DNA of 64,000 bases from [Anoxybacillus] calidus (GTDB taxonomy: Bacteria > Bacillota > Bacilli > Bacillales > Anoxybacillaceae). The stretch is from NCBI RefSeq assembly GCF_013760845.1, contig NZ_JACDUU010000002.1:372001-436000 (forward strand). The letters run 5' to 3'. Of the stretch, positions 54,347 through 63,999 are shown one piece after another (the stretch's first letter is position 1; each line of letters opens with the position of its first letter). The notes beneath the pieces are model-generated. The model was not told where the DNA came from. It saw nothing but the letters and a program-made list of their open reading frames with translations, and did not search any database. The translations under genes and the position numbers were made by a program.

Positions 54347-55351
54347 ATGAAGCTCAAAAAGGTGTTTGCTTTATTAGGGGCAGTCATCTTTCCTCTATTG
54401 AGCGGTTGTGAGACGAACATGGTTGTATTTGAGCCGCAAGGGCCGGCAGCGAGAAGTATTACGCAGTTGATTAATTGGTCGCTCATTTGGATGCTTCTTG
54501 TTGTCGTAGTCGTATTTGCACTGTTTGCTTTTATTGTTTGGAAGTATAGAGAAAGACCTGACAATATGGACTATGAGCCGCCAGAAGAGCATGGCAGCAC
54601 AATTCTTGAAATTGTGTGGACGGCTATTCCGATTCTCATTATTGTCGCGTTAACGATTCCAACGGTAAAAGCTTTATATGATTTAGAAAAGCCGCCGAAA
54701 GGATATGAAGATCAAGACCCGCTCGTGATTCATGTCACATCAGCGGATTGGAAATGGATTTTCAGCTATCCTGAGCAAGGAATTGAAACCGTCAACTATG
54801 TAAACATTCCTGAAGATCGTCCGATTCTATTCAAACTTACATCGGCGTCTACGATGCAATCATTTTGGATTCCTGCATTAGCAGGCCAAAAGTATACGAT
54901 GAATAGAATGGAAACGGAGCTTTACGTTGTGGCCGATCATCCAGGTTCTTATCTAGGCCGAAATACGAATTTCAATGGACGCGGATATGCACATATGGAG
55001 TTTGAAGTGTTAGCTCAAACGCCGCAAGAATTTGAAAAATGGGTGCGTGAAGTGAAAGAAACCGCTCCTAAGCTGACGGAAGAAAAGTACGAAGAAATTT
55101 TACTGCCGACGCATTTAGGCAGATTGACGTTTTCAAACACTCATTTACAATGGGTGAATCATGCGGATGCAAATTCGAAGACATATACAAATCCGGAAGC
55201 TTACAAAACACACGGATATCAAGGAAAGATTTTTGAAGAAGAAGATAACTACAAAAATGATGTATGTACGCCGAAGTCTAATCATGGACACCATGAACAT
55301 GAGGATGTAAACGAGAACGAATCACATGGAGGTGGACATCATGGGCATTAA
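54347..55351 (+). CDS. qoxA: cytochrome aa3-600 menaquinol oxidase subunit II
   Basis: The 334-aa protein is a lipoprotein (lipobox LLSGC with Cys near 21) with two transmembrane helices (about 42-65 and 87-108) and a cupredoxin domain containing DWKWIFSYPEQGIETVN and FWIPALAGQKYTMN. The copper-A ligands of cytochrome c oxidases are absent, as expected for a quinol oxidase. An unusual histidine-rich tail (HGHHEHEDVNENESHGGGHH) ends the protein. AAAGAGGTG precedes the ATG. The qoxB start overlaps the end of this gene by 11 bases. Confidence 0.93.
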   Translation: MKLKKVFALLGAVIFPLLSGCETNMVVFEPQGPAARSITQLINWSLIWMLLVVVVVFALFAFIVWKYRERPDNMDYEPPEEHGSTILEIVWTAIPILIIVALTIPTVKALYDLEKPPKGYEDQDPLVIHVTSADWKWIFSYPEQGIETVNYVNIPEDRPILFKLTSASTMQSFWIPALAGQKYTMNRMETELYVVADHPGSYLGRNTNFNGRGYAHMEFEVLAQTPQEFEKWVREVKETAPKLTEEKYEEILLPTHLGRLTFSNTHLQWVNHADANSKTYTNPEAYKTHGYQGKIFEEEDNYKNDVCTPKSNHGHHEHEDVNENESHGGGHHGH

Positions 55352-57317
55352 GTGGAATGAAATACTCATTACAGGAGATCCATTAATTGTTGGTTCGCAA
55401 ATTGCGATTGTGATGACGGTCATTGCGATTGTCGGAGGATTAACGTATTTCAAAAAGTGGGGCTGGCTTTGGAGAGAATGGCTCACAACAGTTGATCATA
55501 AAAAAATCGGGATTATGTATATTCTATCAGGCGTTTTAATGTTTTTCCGCGGCGGTATAGACGGATTATTAATGAAGGCGCAAACAGCAAGACCGGAAAT
55601 GAATTTTTTGGATGCGCAACATTACAATGAAATCTTTACGACCCATGGGGTCATCATGATTTTATTCATGGCGATGCCGTTTTTGATCGGTCTAATGAAC
55701 GTTGTGGTTCCGCTGCAAATCGGCGCGCGGGACGTTGCTTTTCCACAGTTGAATGCGTTAAGCTTCTGGCTGTTTTTTAGCGGAGCGATGTTGTTTAATA
55801 TTTCGTTTGTTGTCGGAGGATCGCCGGATGCCGGATGGACATCTTATTTCCCACTTGCGGGGAAAGAATTCAGTCCTGGTGTTGGGAATAACTATTATGC
55901 GATTGCGCTTCAAATTGCGGGTCTAGGTACATTAATGACGGGAATTAACTTTATTGTTACGATTTTGAAAATGCGAACAAAAGGCATGACATTAATGAAA
56001 ATGCCGATGTTTACATGGACAACATTGATTACGTCTATTATCATTGTAGCGGCTTTCCCAATTTTTACGGTCGCCCTTGCATTAATGACATTTGACCGAT
56101 TATATGGTACGCATTTCTTTACGCTTTCTTCCGGTGGAAGCGATATGCTTTGGGCAAACTTGTTCTGGCTATGGGGACATCCGGAAGTGTATATTGTTGT
56201 TCTTCCTGCGTTCGGTATTTTTTCAGAGGTTATCGCTACGTTTTCACGGAAGTCGTTGTATGGCTATAAATCGATGGTAATTTCTATTGTTGGAATTGCC
56301 TTGTTAAGTATGTTAGTTTGGGTTCACCATTTCTTTACAATGGGTGCGGGTCCAGCTGTAAACTCAGTATTTTCCATTACGACGATGTTAATTGCGGTAC
56401 CGACTGGTGTGAAAATTTTTAACTGGCTGTTTACGATGCGAAAAGGAAGAATTAAGTTTACGACAGCGATGTTGTGGTCGTTAGGGTTTATTCCTAACTT
56501 CGTCATTGGCGGTGTCACAGGAGTCATGCTGGGGATGGCTGCCGCTGACTATCAATATCACAACACATTGTTCTTGGTCGCACATTTCCATTATGTATTA
56601 ATTCCAGGTGTCGTATTTGCGGTCTTTGCGGGGCTATATTACTGGTGGCCAAAAATGTTCGGCTTTATGCTTAACGAAAAGTTAGGTAAATATCATTTCT
56701 GGTTATTTAACATCGGCTTTAATGTTACCTTTATGCCAATGTTCTTCCTTGGCTTACAAGGTGCGGTTCGACGCGCTTATACGTATTCGGCTGAGTCCGG
56801 CTTTGCGCCGTTGTTCCTTGTTTCCGCAATTGGATCCATTATTTTGGCGCTCGGCTTTGCGGTATTTTGTTATAACATTTATTGGAGTTTCCGATATGCG
56901 AAGCGCAATGTGTCCAGCGATCCGTGGGATGCGAGAACACTAGAATGGGCAACAGCGTCTCCTGTCCAATTTTATAACTTCGCTGTATTGCCTGAAGTGA
57001 AAGAACTCGATGCATTTTGGCATATGAAAAAGCGAAACAGCGGTTTGGTTTTGAAAGAAGAAGAGATTGAAGAGATCCATATGCCAAGCAATTCTGGTCT
57101 GCCGTTTTATATGGCTGTAGTGTTTGGAATTACAGGGTTTTTCCTCGTGTTTGAATGGCATATTGCTGCAGCTGTTGCTGCGATTGGTATTGTCATCGGA
57201 CTAATCATTCGATCATTTGATTACGACGATGGCTACCATGTTACTGTTCAAGAGATTAAAAACATCGAAAGCAAATGGAGAAAGGTTGAAGGAGGGGTGA
57301 AACATCATGTCGGCTAA
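55341..57317 (+). CDS. qoxB: menaquinol oxidase subunit I
   Basis: The 658-aa protein is a heme-copper oxidase subunit I with about 14-15 transmembrane helices. It carries the active-site text WGHPEVYI (copper-B His and cross-linked Tyr), HHFFTMG and HFHYVLIPG (heme ligands), and an N-terminal TTHGVIMI histidine. It oxidises menaquinol and reduces oxygen while pumping protons. GGAGGTG thirteen bases before 55,341 supports this ATG over 55,326. It overlaps qoxA and qoxC. Confidence 0.96.
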   Translation: MGIKWNEILITGDPLIVGSQIAIVMTVIAIVGGLTYFKKWGWLWREWLTTVDHKKIGIMYILSGVLMFFRGGIDGLLMKAQTARPEMNFLDAQHYNEIFTTHGVIMILFMAMPFLIGLMNVVVPLQIGARDVAFPQLNALSFWLFFSGAMLFNISFVVGGSPDAGWTSYFPLAGKEFSPGVGNNYYAIALQIAGLGTLMTGINFIVTILKMRTKGMTLMKMPMFTWTTLITSIIIVAAFPIFTVALALMTFDRLYGTHFFTLSSGGSDMLWANLFWLWGHPEVYIVVLPAFGIFSEVIATFSRKSLYGYKSMVISIVGIALLSMLVWVHHFFTMGAGPAVNSVFSITTMLIAVPTGVKIFNWLFTMRKGRIKFTTAMLWSLGFIPNFVIGGVTGVMLGMAAADYQYHNTLFLVAHFHYVLIPGVVFAVFAGLYYWWPKMFGFMLNEKLGKYHFWLFNIGFNVTFMPMFFLGLQGAVRRAYTYSAESGFAPLFLVSAIGSIILALGFAVFCYNIYWSFRYAKRNVSSDPWDARTLEWATASPVQFYNFAVLPEVKELDAFWHMKKRNSGLVLKEEEIEEIHMPSNSGLPFYMAVVFGITGFFLVFEWHIAAAVAAIGIVIGLIIRSFDYDDGYHVTVQEIKNIESKWRKVEGGVKHHVG

Positions 57318-57912
57318 CGTCAATACTTCATTGCCGCTTGAATATCAAACGGAGCAAAGCCGGTTAAATATTCTTGGTTTTTGGATTTTTTTAGGTGCTG
57401 AAATTGTATTGTTTTCGACGCTGTTTGCGGTATACGGCGTTTTAGGTGAGCGTTATGCCCATGGTCCGACCCCAAATGATATTTTTAAGTTGAAAGATGT
57501 GATGATTGAAACGTTATTGTTATTAACGAGCAGCTTTACGTGCGGGTTAGCTGTCTTTGAGATGCGCCGGCATCGCTTAAAAGGTTTGCTTACATGGTTG
57601 ATTGTGACTTTGCTGCTAGGATTCGGATTTTTGTTCATGGAGATTAATGAATTTATTCATTATGTCCATGAAGGAGCGACGATGCAGACAAGCGCATTCT
57701 TGTCCAGCTTTTTCATCCTTCTTGGTACACATGGAGCTCATGTGACGTTCGGGATTTTCTGGGCGGTGATGATTATTATTCAGTTAATCCAAAGGGGATT
57801 AACGCCTGTCACTGCGAGAAAAACGTTTATTATTAGTTTATATTGGCATTTTCTTGATGTTGTTTGGATTTTTATCTTTACATTTGTGTATTTAAAAGGG
57901 ATGGTGGGGTAA
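57307..57912 (+). CDS. qoxC: menaquinol oxidase subunit III
   Basis: This 201-aa protein has five transmembrane helices and the subunit III segments FWIFLGAEIVLFSTLFAVY and LYWHFLDVVWIFIFTFVYL. It overlaps the end of qoxB by 11 bases and has a GGAGGGGTG site inside qoxB, showing tight coupling. It stabilises the oxidase complex. Confidence 0.95.
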   Translation: MSANVNTSLPLEYQTEQSRLNILGFWIFLGAEIVLFSTLFAVYGVLGERYAHGPTPNDIFKLKDVMIETLLLLTSSFTCGLAVFEMRRHRLKGLLTWLIVTLLLGFGFLFMEINEFIHYVHEGATMQTSAFLSSFFILLGTHGAHVTFGIFWAVMIIIQLIQRGLTPVTARKTFIISLYWHFLDVVWIFIFTFVYLKGMVG

Positions 57913-58218
57913 GTGGAACATAAGGCAAACAGCAAATATCCAATTAGCCATATCATCGGTTTTTTACTTTCGCTTTTGTTGACATTTGCTGCAGTTTTCG
58001 TGGCACTAAAAACACGACTATCATTTACCATTGTTATGTGGATCATTGGATCTTTAGCCGTTTTGCAGGCTGGTCTCCAACTTTTTATGTTTATGCATGT
58101 GACAGAGGGAGAAGACGGGAAGGCGAACATCATTAATATGGCGTACGCCGCTTTTATGGCAATCGTCATTGTTGTCGGATCAATTTGGGTGTTGACTTCA
58201 GGCCATGCGGCGCACTAA
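57913..58218 (+). CDS. qoxD: menaquinol oxidase subunit IV
   Basis: The 101-aa protein has three transmembrane helices (from about 10, 40 and 72) with the MWIIGSLAVLQAGLQLFMFM stretch typical of CyoD/QoxD. It starts at GTG immediately after the qoxC stop, with GGTGGGG upstream. It completes the four-gene operon. Confidence 0.93.
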   Translation: MEHKANSKYPISHIIGFLLSLLLTFAAVFVALKTRLSFTIVMWIIGSLAVLQAGLQLFMFMHVTEGEDGKANIINMAYAAFMAIVIVVGSIWVLTSGHAAH

Positions 58219-58377
58219 TCGAGAACCGTCCCTGTTCACGCTCGAAAATTTTTGTTTCAATAAAAAATTGGTAAGGTAGTTGACTTGAAGAATTACCTTT
58301 AAAATTGACGCCAGCGCGGCGGGAAGAATATACCGAGGTGCTGTGATATCAGGAAAGAGAGACTTTAGCTGATATGA

Positions 58378-59334
58378 TCCCCTTATAGTAGACAGAAAAA
58401 AGAAAGGGATGTACGGTCTACTATGGAGGGGATTTTTTTATGGACAAAATCAGAAAAACATACAGTAAAGAATATCAATTAGACGTTGTGAAGAAAGATT
58501 TATATGAGGGATAGACGAAGCGTGAAATCATGCATCCATTTCACATCTCTTCTTCCGTGTTACATAGAATAGATGGGTGACTCACTATAAAGAAGGAAGG
58601 AATTCAAGGATTAGAAGAGAAACCAAAGAAAAGATTCAGGAGTGTTACCAAGCTGTTAACGGAATCTATGGTTATCCTTGAATGACAGCTTGGCTCAAGA
58701 AAAATACAACCTAACCATCAACCACAAACGAGTATATCGGTTCATGAAAGAACTAGGGATTCAAGCAAACATTCGGAGAAAGAGAAAGGATTTTGGAAAG
58801 AAAGAGGCATATGTTGTATCTGATAACCATTTGAATCGAGAATTTCTAGCCAAAAAAACAAATGAAAAGTGGGTGAAGGATATTATGTATCTTTCAATGG
58901 AATACGATGATATGTATCAGCCATTAAAGATTTATATAACAATGAGATTGCCGCTGATCAAATCAGTCATCGAAAGGATGTCAAGTTCGGCATCGACACC
59001 GTTCAGTTAGCTATCAAACGAAAAAAAGATGTGTTGACCAATGATTTCAGTATAATACTACACACTACTTAAACAATACAATATAAGGGCCAGCATGTCT
59101 AGGAAAGGGAATGGTTTCGAGCATGCTTGTATGGAAAACTTTTTTAGCCATTTAAAGGCAGAATGTATCTATATGTATATGGGAAACAGCTGAAGAATTG
59201 AAGCAAACCGTTTTACAATACAAATTCTACAACGATGAGCGGATACAAATAAAATTAAACAGCTGTAGCCCTAGAGAATATCTAGCTACAGCTGCTTAAT
59301 AAGCCCCTTTTTATTTACTGTCTACTTGACAGGG
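58378..59334 (+). mobile_element. IS3-family element, decayed
   Basis: Terminal sequences with AGTAGACAG at the left (about 58,388) and CTGTCTACT at the right (about 59,318) flank OrfA-like text (MDKIRKTYSKEYQLDVVKKD, then stop) and OrfB-like text (INHKRVYRFMKELGIQANIR and EKWVKDIMYLSMEYDDMY). Several stops and deletions, including the region after 58,980, destroy both frames. It sits directly after qoxD. The 58,219-58,377 stretch before it contains no gene and no strong terminator. Confidence 0.75.
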
Positions 59335-59522
59335 AGAAGTTCAAAGAAGGAGAATCTATGTTTTTAAAATAAAGTTTGCCGAATAAGGGGGGATTAATTG
59401 TAAAATTCCTTTTTTCAGATAGATTAACTGCCCATTTCATTCCTCTAGTAGCTCTTTCAATAATTTCTCTCTATGCTGAAGGAAATACTTTGTAATTTGA
59501 TAGTGGTCTGTCATTTCATAGT

Positions 59523-60164
59523 CTACTTCTCTAATTTTTCCATCATCAAAACTCCATATGTCGCGTGAGGATATCCTAGCAAAATAGGGGAATGTGTGGC
59601 GATAATAAATTGACACTCGGCGCTTGTTGTAAGATCGTGTAATATCTTTAAAAACGTCAATTGTCGTTGAGGAGATAACGCAGCCTCAGGCTCATCTAAT
59701 AAATATATCGCCTTGCCTTTGAAACGGTGTAAGAAAAGGGATAAAAACGATTCCCCATGTGACTGTTGATGTAACGAGCGACCACCATAATCTCTAAAGC
59801 CTGTGTCATCCACTTCATCAATGTGTGTGGCAAAATGATAAAAGGACTCTGCACGAAGAAAGAAGCCATTTATCACTTTTGGTAACCAAGATAGTCGAAT
59901 GTAGTCCCCAAGATCCGAGGAAGCGGCGTGAACTTGATAGGCATTATTTCTGTTGCCGCCTGCCGTATTGAAATTACATTGGTACGCGATCGCTTCTAAT
60001 AAAGTTGATTTTCCAGATCCATTTTCCCCAACAAAAAAGGTGACGTCACTCTTAAAATCGAGTTGTTCGAGTGTTTGAATCGATGGAATGGAAAAAGGAT
60101 ATCTATCAAATGATGGAATTCGGTCACGCAAAAGAGTAACTCTTTTTAAAAACATAAATTTCAC
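59523..60164 (-). CDS. AAA/ABC-type ATPase, C-terminal frameshift
   Basis: The 213-aa product has Walker A GENGSGKST (about 46-54), an ABC-like signature QQSHGESFLSLF and Walker B AIYLLDEPEAALSPQRQ, then ATHSPILL. This is the single-domain AAA (RecF/SMC-like) ATPase family of unknown role. Near 59,540 the frame leaves the family pattern; a one-base shift restores DDGKIREVDYEMTDHYQITK and about 25 more residues to a stop at 59,437, so the natural gene was about 30 codons longer. The catalytic motifs are not affected. Confidence 0.8.
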   Translation of the reverse strand: MKFMFLKRVTLLRDRIPSFDRYPFSIPSIQTLEQLDFKSDVTFFVGENGSGKSTLLEAIAYQCNFNTAGGNRNNAYQVHAASSDLGDYIRLSWLPKVINGFFLRAESFYHFATHIDEVDDTGFRDYGGRSLHQQSHGESFLSLFLHRFKGKAIYLLDEPEAALSPQRQLTFLKILHDLTTSAECQFIIATHSPILLGYPHATYGVLMMEKLEK

Positions 60165-60650
60165 CTACAGAATGTTTTACACGTAGTTTATCATTCTTTA
60201 CTTTAATAGACTAGATAATTTTATTGGCTTGTAATCATTTCGCAATTTTCACTGTTACTACTTTTTATCCTTAGTGGCTAACGGCAAGATGACACTATAT
60301 GTACTTTTAAAGCTTGTTTGTTGCTTTAATCATTCATTTCTGACTTTCATGCTGAATGCAGTCGACACCATGTAGACGTAAAGCAATGGAATATATTGTA
60401 CCTAAACCGAACGCAATATAGGTGATTCAAGAACTTAGTGCTTCTGTATTTATAGAAACATTTAACGTCATAATTATAAATCTAATAAAAGGATTATTTT
60501 TATGATTTATTGAAATATCTTAATGTTAAATTTCATAAATTCAGGTGATGGACTTTACCGATTGTTTTATTTTCGGGATGGAAACAGCAAAGCCCTATTA
60601 AGAACGTAAGATAATACTTAGTAAATATTATAAAGCGGAGGAATTTGAAA
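60165..60650. other. non-coding stretch
   Basis: No gene, RNA or clear signal is seen apart from the ribosome site GCGGAGGA just before the next gene. Confidence 0.5.
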
Positions 60651-61316
60651 ATGATTAAAGCGATTGTCTTTGATTTTGATGGATTAATTGTCGATACAGA
60701 GTCAGTTTGGTTTGAGGTGTTTAAAGAAGTCATGGTCGAGTACGATTGTGATTTAAAGCTCGAAGACTTTGCGATTTCTATCGGAACAACGGACGATGTA
60801 TTGTTTGAACGACTTGCCCAAATTGCACGAAAGCCTATAAATCGTACTGAAATTAAACGAAAAACGGATGAACGATATCAACAAAAAATGAGTCAATTGC
60901 AGCTTCGTGAAGGAGTATTGGATTACTTACAAACCGCAAAAGAGTGCGGCTTGAAAATTGCCCTTGCGTCAAGCTCTAGTAGAAGATGGGTAGAAGGATT
61001 TTTGGGGAAGTTTGGAATAAAAGAGTTTTTCGAAGTTATGAAAACATCAGATGATGTAAAGAGAGTAAAACCCGATCCAGAGCTTTATTTGCGCGCGATA
61101 CAGGACCTAGGAGTTGAAGTATATGAGGCTTTAGCATTTGAAGACTCGAAAAACGGTCTCACCGCAGCCATTAAGGCGGGGCTGCATTGTGTGATTGTAC
61201 CGAATCCTGTTACTAGCTTTCTAGACTTTTCTGGACACGTACACCGTCTATCATCAATGGCAGAAATCAAATTACAGGACTTATTGGCCTTAGTAGAAGC
61301 AAAACTAGTCAAATAA
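60651..61316 (+). CDS. HAD-family phosphatase, beta-phosphoglucomutase-like
   Basis: The 221-aa protein belongs to HAD subfamily IA. Motif I DFDGLIVDTE holds the nucleophile Asp, motif II is ALASSSS, the motif III lysine is in VKPDPELYL and motif IV is FEDSKNG. It most likely removes phosphate from, or isomerises, a small sugar phosphate; the substrate cannot be told. GGAGG nine bases upstream supports the ATG at 60,651 rather than a TTG at 60,645. Confidence 0.92.
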   Translation: MIKAIVFDFDGLIVDTESVWFEVFKEVMVEYDCDLKLEDFAISIGTTDDVLFERLAQIARKPINRTEIKRKTDERYQQKMSQLQLREGVLDYLQTAKECGLKIALASSSSRRWVEGFLGKFGIKEFFEVMKTSDDVKRVKPDPELYLRAIQDLGVEVYEALAFEDSKNGLTAAIKAGLHCVIVPNPVTSFLDFSGHVHRLSSMAEIKLQDLLALVEAKLVK

Positions 61317-61741
61317 TGAAGGAGTTAAAAAAGGAGATGAAAATAAGGTTAGCAAAGGTAGAGGACTTAGATTAAGTTTTATTTCATTAGTGTTTTTAAA
61401 TTTAACTAAAAATCACTTTTTGAACTCCTGTTAGAAGAACGAATGAACTTCCATCATCTGTGGTGAAACTTGCTTCTTGATTGGCTATGGGGGAAGATCG
61501 GAATAGAGAATAGTATGAAGCAGCTTCTTTTCCTTGGTGAGCTAACGAAGGAAAGTGGTTAAAGAAGAATTGAAACTTTATTGACCTCAGATAAAAAGAG
61601 ATGAAATTTTAACATGTTCACCGAGAAGTCTTCCACCTCTAAACAACGTGTAGGTGGGAGAGGTTCATGAAAGACTTCCTCAAAGAACGATACAACGTTA
61701 GATTCATTCGTATAATATTAACCTCATCAAAGGAGACTGAA
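61317..61741. other. non-coding stretch with acetyltransferase start relic
   Basis: At 61,337 an ATG with an AAGGAG site begins MKIRLAKVEDLD and stops, like the first residues of a GNAT acetyltransferase. Further fragments (ERMNFHHLW) follow out of frame. The gene is decayed. A CACCTCTA...TAGGTGGGAGAGGTT sequence at about 61,635-61,667 resembles one at 62,948-62,983. Confidence 0.45.
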
Positions 61742-62746
61742 ATGAATCTTAGACAATCCACGTTAGTTGTTAAGCTTACGCCATTATACGGAAACCAAGT
61801 TGCCGATTTTCAACTCGTAACGGAAGGATACCAAAATATTGTGTTTCGCTGTACCCATCAAGAGGAAACGGTATTTATTCGGGTTGCGGAGGCAAGGCGG
61901 AGGAGCGTTTCAATGATTGAAGCTGAACTGGAATGGCTTCGTATTCTCCGGGATTCAGGAATAATCGTCCCTTCACCAAGGAAGTCAAATAAAGGGAATT
62001 GTATTGAAACCATTTCACTAGGAGAAGACACTTTCTACGCAGTAGCTTTTTCCAAAGTACATGGACGACCAATGGATGTGACAAACTCGCAGTTATGGAA
62101 TCCGCAATTGTTTGAAAAATGGGGTGAAACATTGGGACGTATTCACTCCGTCGTTCCTAAACGTCAAATTGCACGGCCTTACTGGGGAGAGCCGCTTACT
62201 TCCGCTTCAGAAACAATGGCTTTTTTTGAAAAAAATGAAGATTGTATATTAAAGGTCCGCTTATTTGAAACGGTTGCACAAATTGAGAACCTTCCACGTT
62301 CAGCTGACACATTCGGTTTCATTCATAACGATTTTCATCAAGGGAATGTCCTAGTACACAATGAGGGGATCGGGATTATTGATTTCGATGACTGCGTGTA
62401 TGGTTGGTACGCACAAGATATAGCAGCGGCACTTTATCATGCTTTTTGGCAAGCCACTGCGCTCGGTGGCTCCGACCTTTCTTTCGGCTTTTCTTTCCTG
62501 CAATCCTTTCTCAAGGGATATAGGAAACCCCATAACCTGTCATCTGAAATTGTTAGACAAATCCCCATTTTCTTGCGTTGGCGAGAGTTTTTCTTATATG
62601 CCGTGTTTATGAAGAATTGGCCGCTCGATTCTTTGGAAATATGGCAAACTTACACTCTAGAATGTTTAAGAAAACGAATCAAAAACGGTGAGCCGTATAT
62701 CCCTTTATCCTCTAACGAACTAATGCTTCTGTCTGAAATTCGTTGA
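61742..62746 (+). CDS. aminoglycoside-phosphotransferase-fold kinase
   Basis: The 334-aa protein has a protein-kinase-like APH fold: catalytic loop HNDFHQGNVLVH near residue 200 and metal-binding IIDFDDCVYG about 16 residues later. This family includes antibiotic, choline, fructosamine and homoserine kinases; the substrate here is unknown, and proteins of this shape in Bacillaceae are usually small-metabolite kinases. AAAGGAG eight bases upstream fixes the ATG at 61,742, although the frame is open from 61,667. Confidence 0.85.
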   Translation: MNLRQSTLVVKLTPLYGNQVADFQLVTEGYQNIVFRCTHQEETVFIRVAEARRRSVSMIEAELEWLRILRDSGIIVPSPRKSNKGNCIETISLGEDTFYAVAFSKVHGRPMDVTNSQLWNPQLFEKWGETLGRIHSVVPKRQIARPYWGEPLTSASETMAFFEKNEDCILKVRLFETVAQIENLPRSADTFGFIHNDFHQGNVLVHNEGIGIIDFDDCVYGWYAQDIAAALYHAFWQATALGGSDLSFGFSFLQSFLKGYRKPHNLSSEIVRQIPIFLRWREFFLYAVFMKNWPLDSLEIWQTYTLECLRKRIKNGEPYIPLSSNELMLLSEIR

Positions 62747-62842
62747 GGACTTGAGACAGATTTCGCTTTTCATCCGATATTTTTGGGCAGACAGTACCTG
62801 TGACATCCGAAAAGTATGTCAGGGGAGCGGCAGAATACTAGA

Positions 62843-62889
62843 AAAGAGAGCATTGGACATTCAAAAAAATCATCCGGCTCTCTTTCCGT
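62843..62889 (+). terminator. terminator after kinase gene
   Basis: AAAGAGAGC (62843-62851) pairs with GCTCTCTTT (62877-62885) around a 25-base loop; T-rich text follows. It is about 100 bases after the kinase stop. Confidence 0.5.
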
Positions 62890-63018
62890 TTTCTACTAGT
62901 TTATAGTAAGTTTGTGTGAAATTCAAACTCACTACTTTTTCTAAAAAGCCCCCTCTACATGATGCAATATAGGCGGGAGAGGTTGATTCGGCACGCTTCC
63001 TTATTGACTCCGGGTGTT

Positions 63019-63999
63019 TTATTCTATTTTTTTAATGGCACCAGCGACATCATAGTCAAGAGGGTCTAATTCTGTTGGTTTTCCGAGCACGAGCTTTGCC
63101 AGTTCAGAACCTAAGTAAGGACCAGCTGTCAGTCCTGATGCACCTAATCCGTTGGCCACATAGATGCCTTCGAACCCTGGAATCGCTCCAAAGACCGGAA
63201 GAAACCCAGGTGTGTATGGACGAAAACCAACTCTTGTTTCAAGATGAGTACAATTTGTCAGCCCTGGTGCTACGGTTAACGCTTTGTCTAATACTTCATG
63301 CAATCCACCAGCCGTTACTCTGTAGTCGAAGCCAACCTCATCTTCATGAGTCGCACCGACAACGATCCGGCCATCTTTAAAGGCAAGTAGATATTGGTTA
63401 TTTGGCGGCATGACAACAGGCCAGTTATCTGTATCTCCTTCTGGCCTTTCAAGGTGAACGATTTGAGCTCTTTGCGGCACCACTAAAAATTCAATGCCTA
63501 ACGGTAGAAGCAGTTCTTTTGACCACGCACCAGCCGTTGCAATGACGGCATCTCCGACATATTGTCTTCCTTCTACTTCGACGCCGATTACTTGAGAACC
63601 TTCGTGAATAAGTTTTGCGTTTCCTCTAATATATGTAGCCCCAAGCTTTTGCGCTACCTTAACTAAAGAGTCGCGAAGTGCTCTTCCATTAACGCGAGCG
63701 GCGCCGCTGACGTGAATGGAGCGATATTCCTCTGCCAATGGTGGAAATAATGCCTTTGTTTCCTCAGGAGACAGTCGGGTAATTTCGCCTATTTCTGGTG
63801 CGTCTTCACGACGTTGTAATACTCTTTCCTCTATCTTTTGAAGCTTCTCTTCATCTGTATGAAGACAGATTGCTCCTACACGCTCATATCCTGTTTCAGT
63901 TTCACCATAGGATTTAAGTTCTTCTATTAAAGTAGGATAAAATCTCGCTCCTCCTTTCGCTAAGCGATACCAAATTTTATTGCGGCGCTGGGAAGCCCA
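63019..63999 (-). CDS. FAD-dependent amino-acid oxidase/dehydrogenase (partial)
   Basis: The frame enters from the right window edge and ends at 63,019, giving 326 residues of the C-terminal part. Text such as GDAVIATAGAWSKELLLPLG, RAQIVHLERPEG, RIVVGATHEDEVGFDY, RVGFRPYTPGFLPVFGAIPG and IYVANGLGASGLTAGPYLG is typical of the DadA/ThiO (D-amino-acid or glycine oxidase) family. The N-terminal FAD-binding GxGxxG lies outside the window. The internal TTG at 63,738 is not the start. Confidence 0.9.
   Translation of the reverse strand, partial: WASQRRNKIWYRLAKGGARFYPTLIEELKSYGETETGYERVGAICLHTDEEKLQKIEERVLQRREDAPEIGEITRLSPEETKALFPPLAEEYRSIHVSGAARVNGRALRDSLVKVAQKLGATYIRGNAKLIHEGSQVIGVEVEGRQYVGDAVIATAGAWSKELLLPLGIEFLVVPQRAQIVHLERPEGDTDNWPVVMPPNNQYLLAFKDGRIVVGATHEDEVGFDYRVTAGGLHEVLDKALTVAPGLTNCTHLETRVGFRPYTPGFLPVFGAIPGFEGIYVANGLGASGLTAGPYLGSELAKLVLGKPTELDPLDYDVAGAIKKIE

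Noticed and set aside
57780-58169. 129-codon minus-strand frame
   Set aside because: Antisense to qoxC and qoxD, which are unmistakable.
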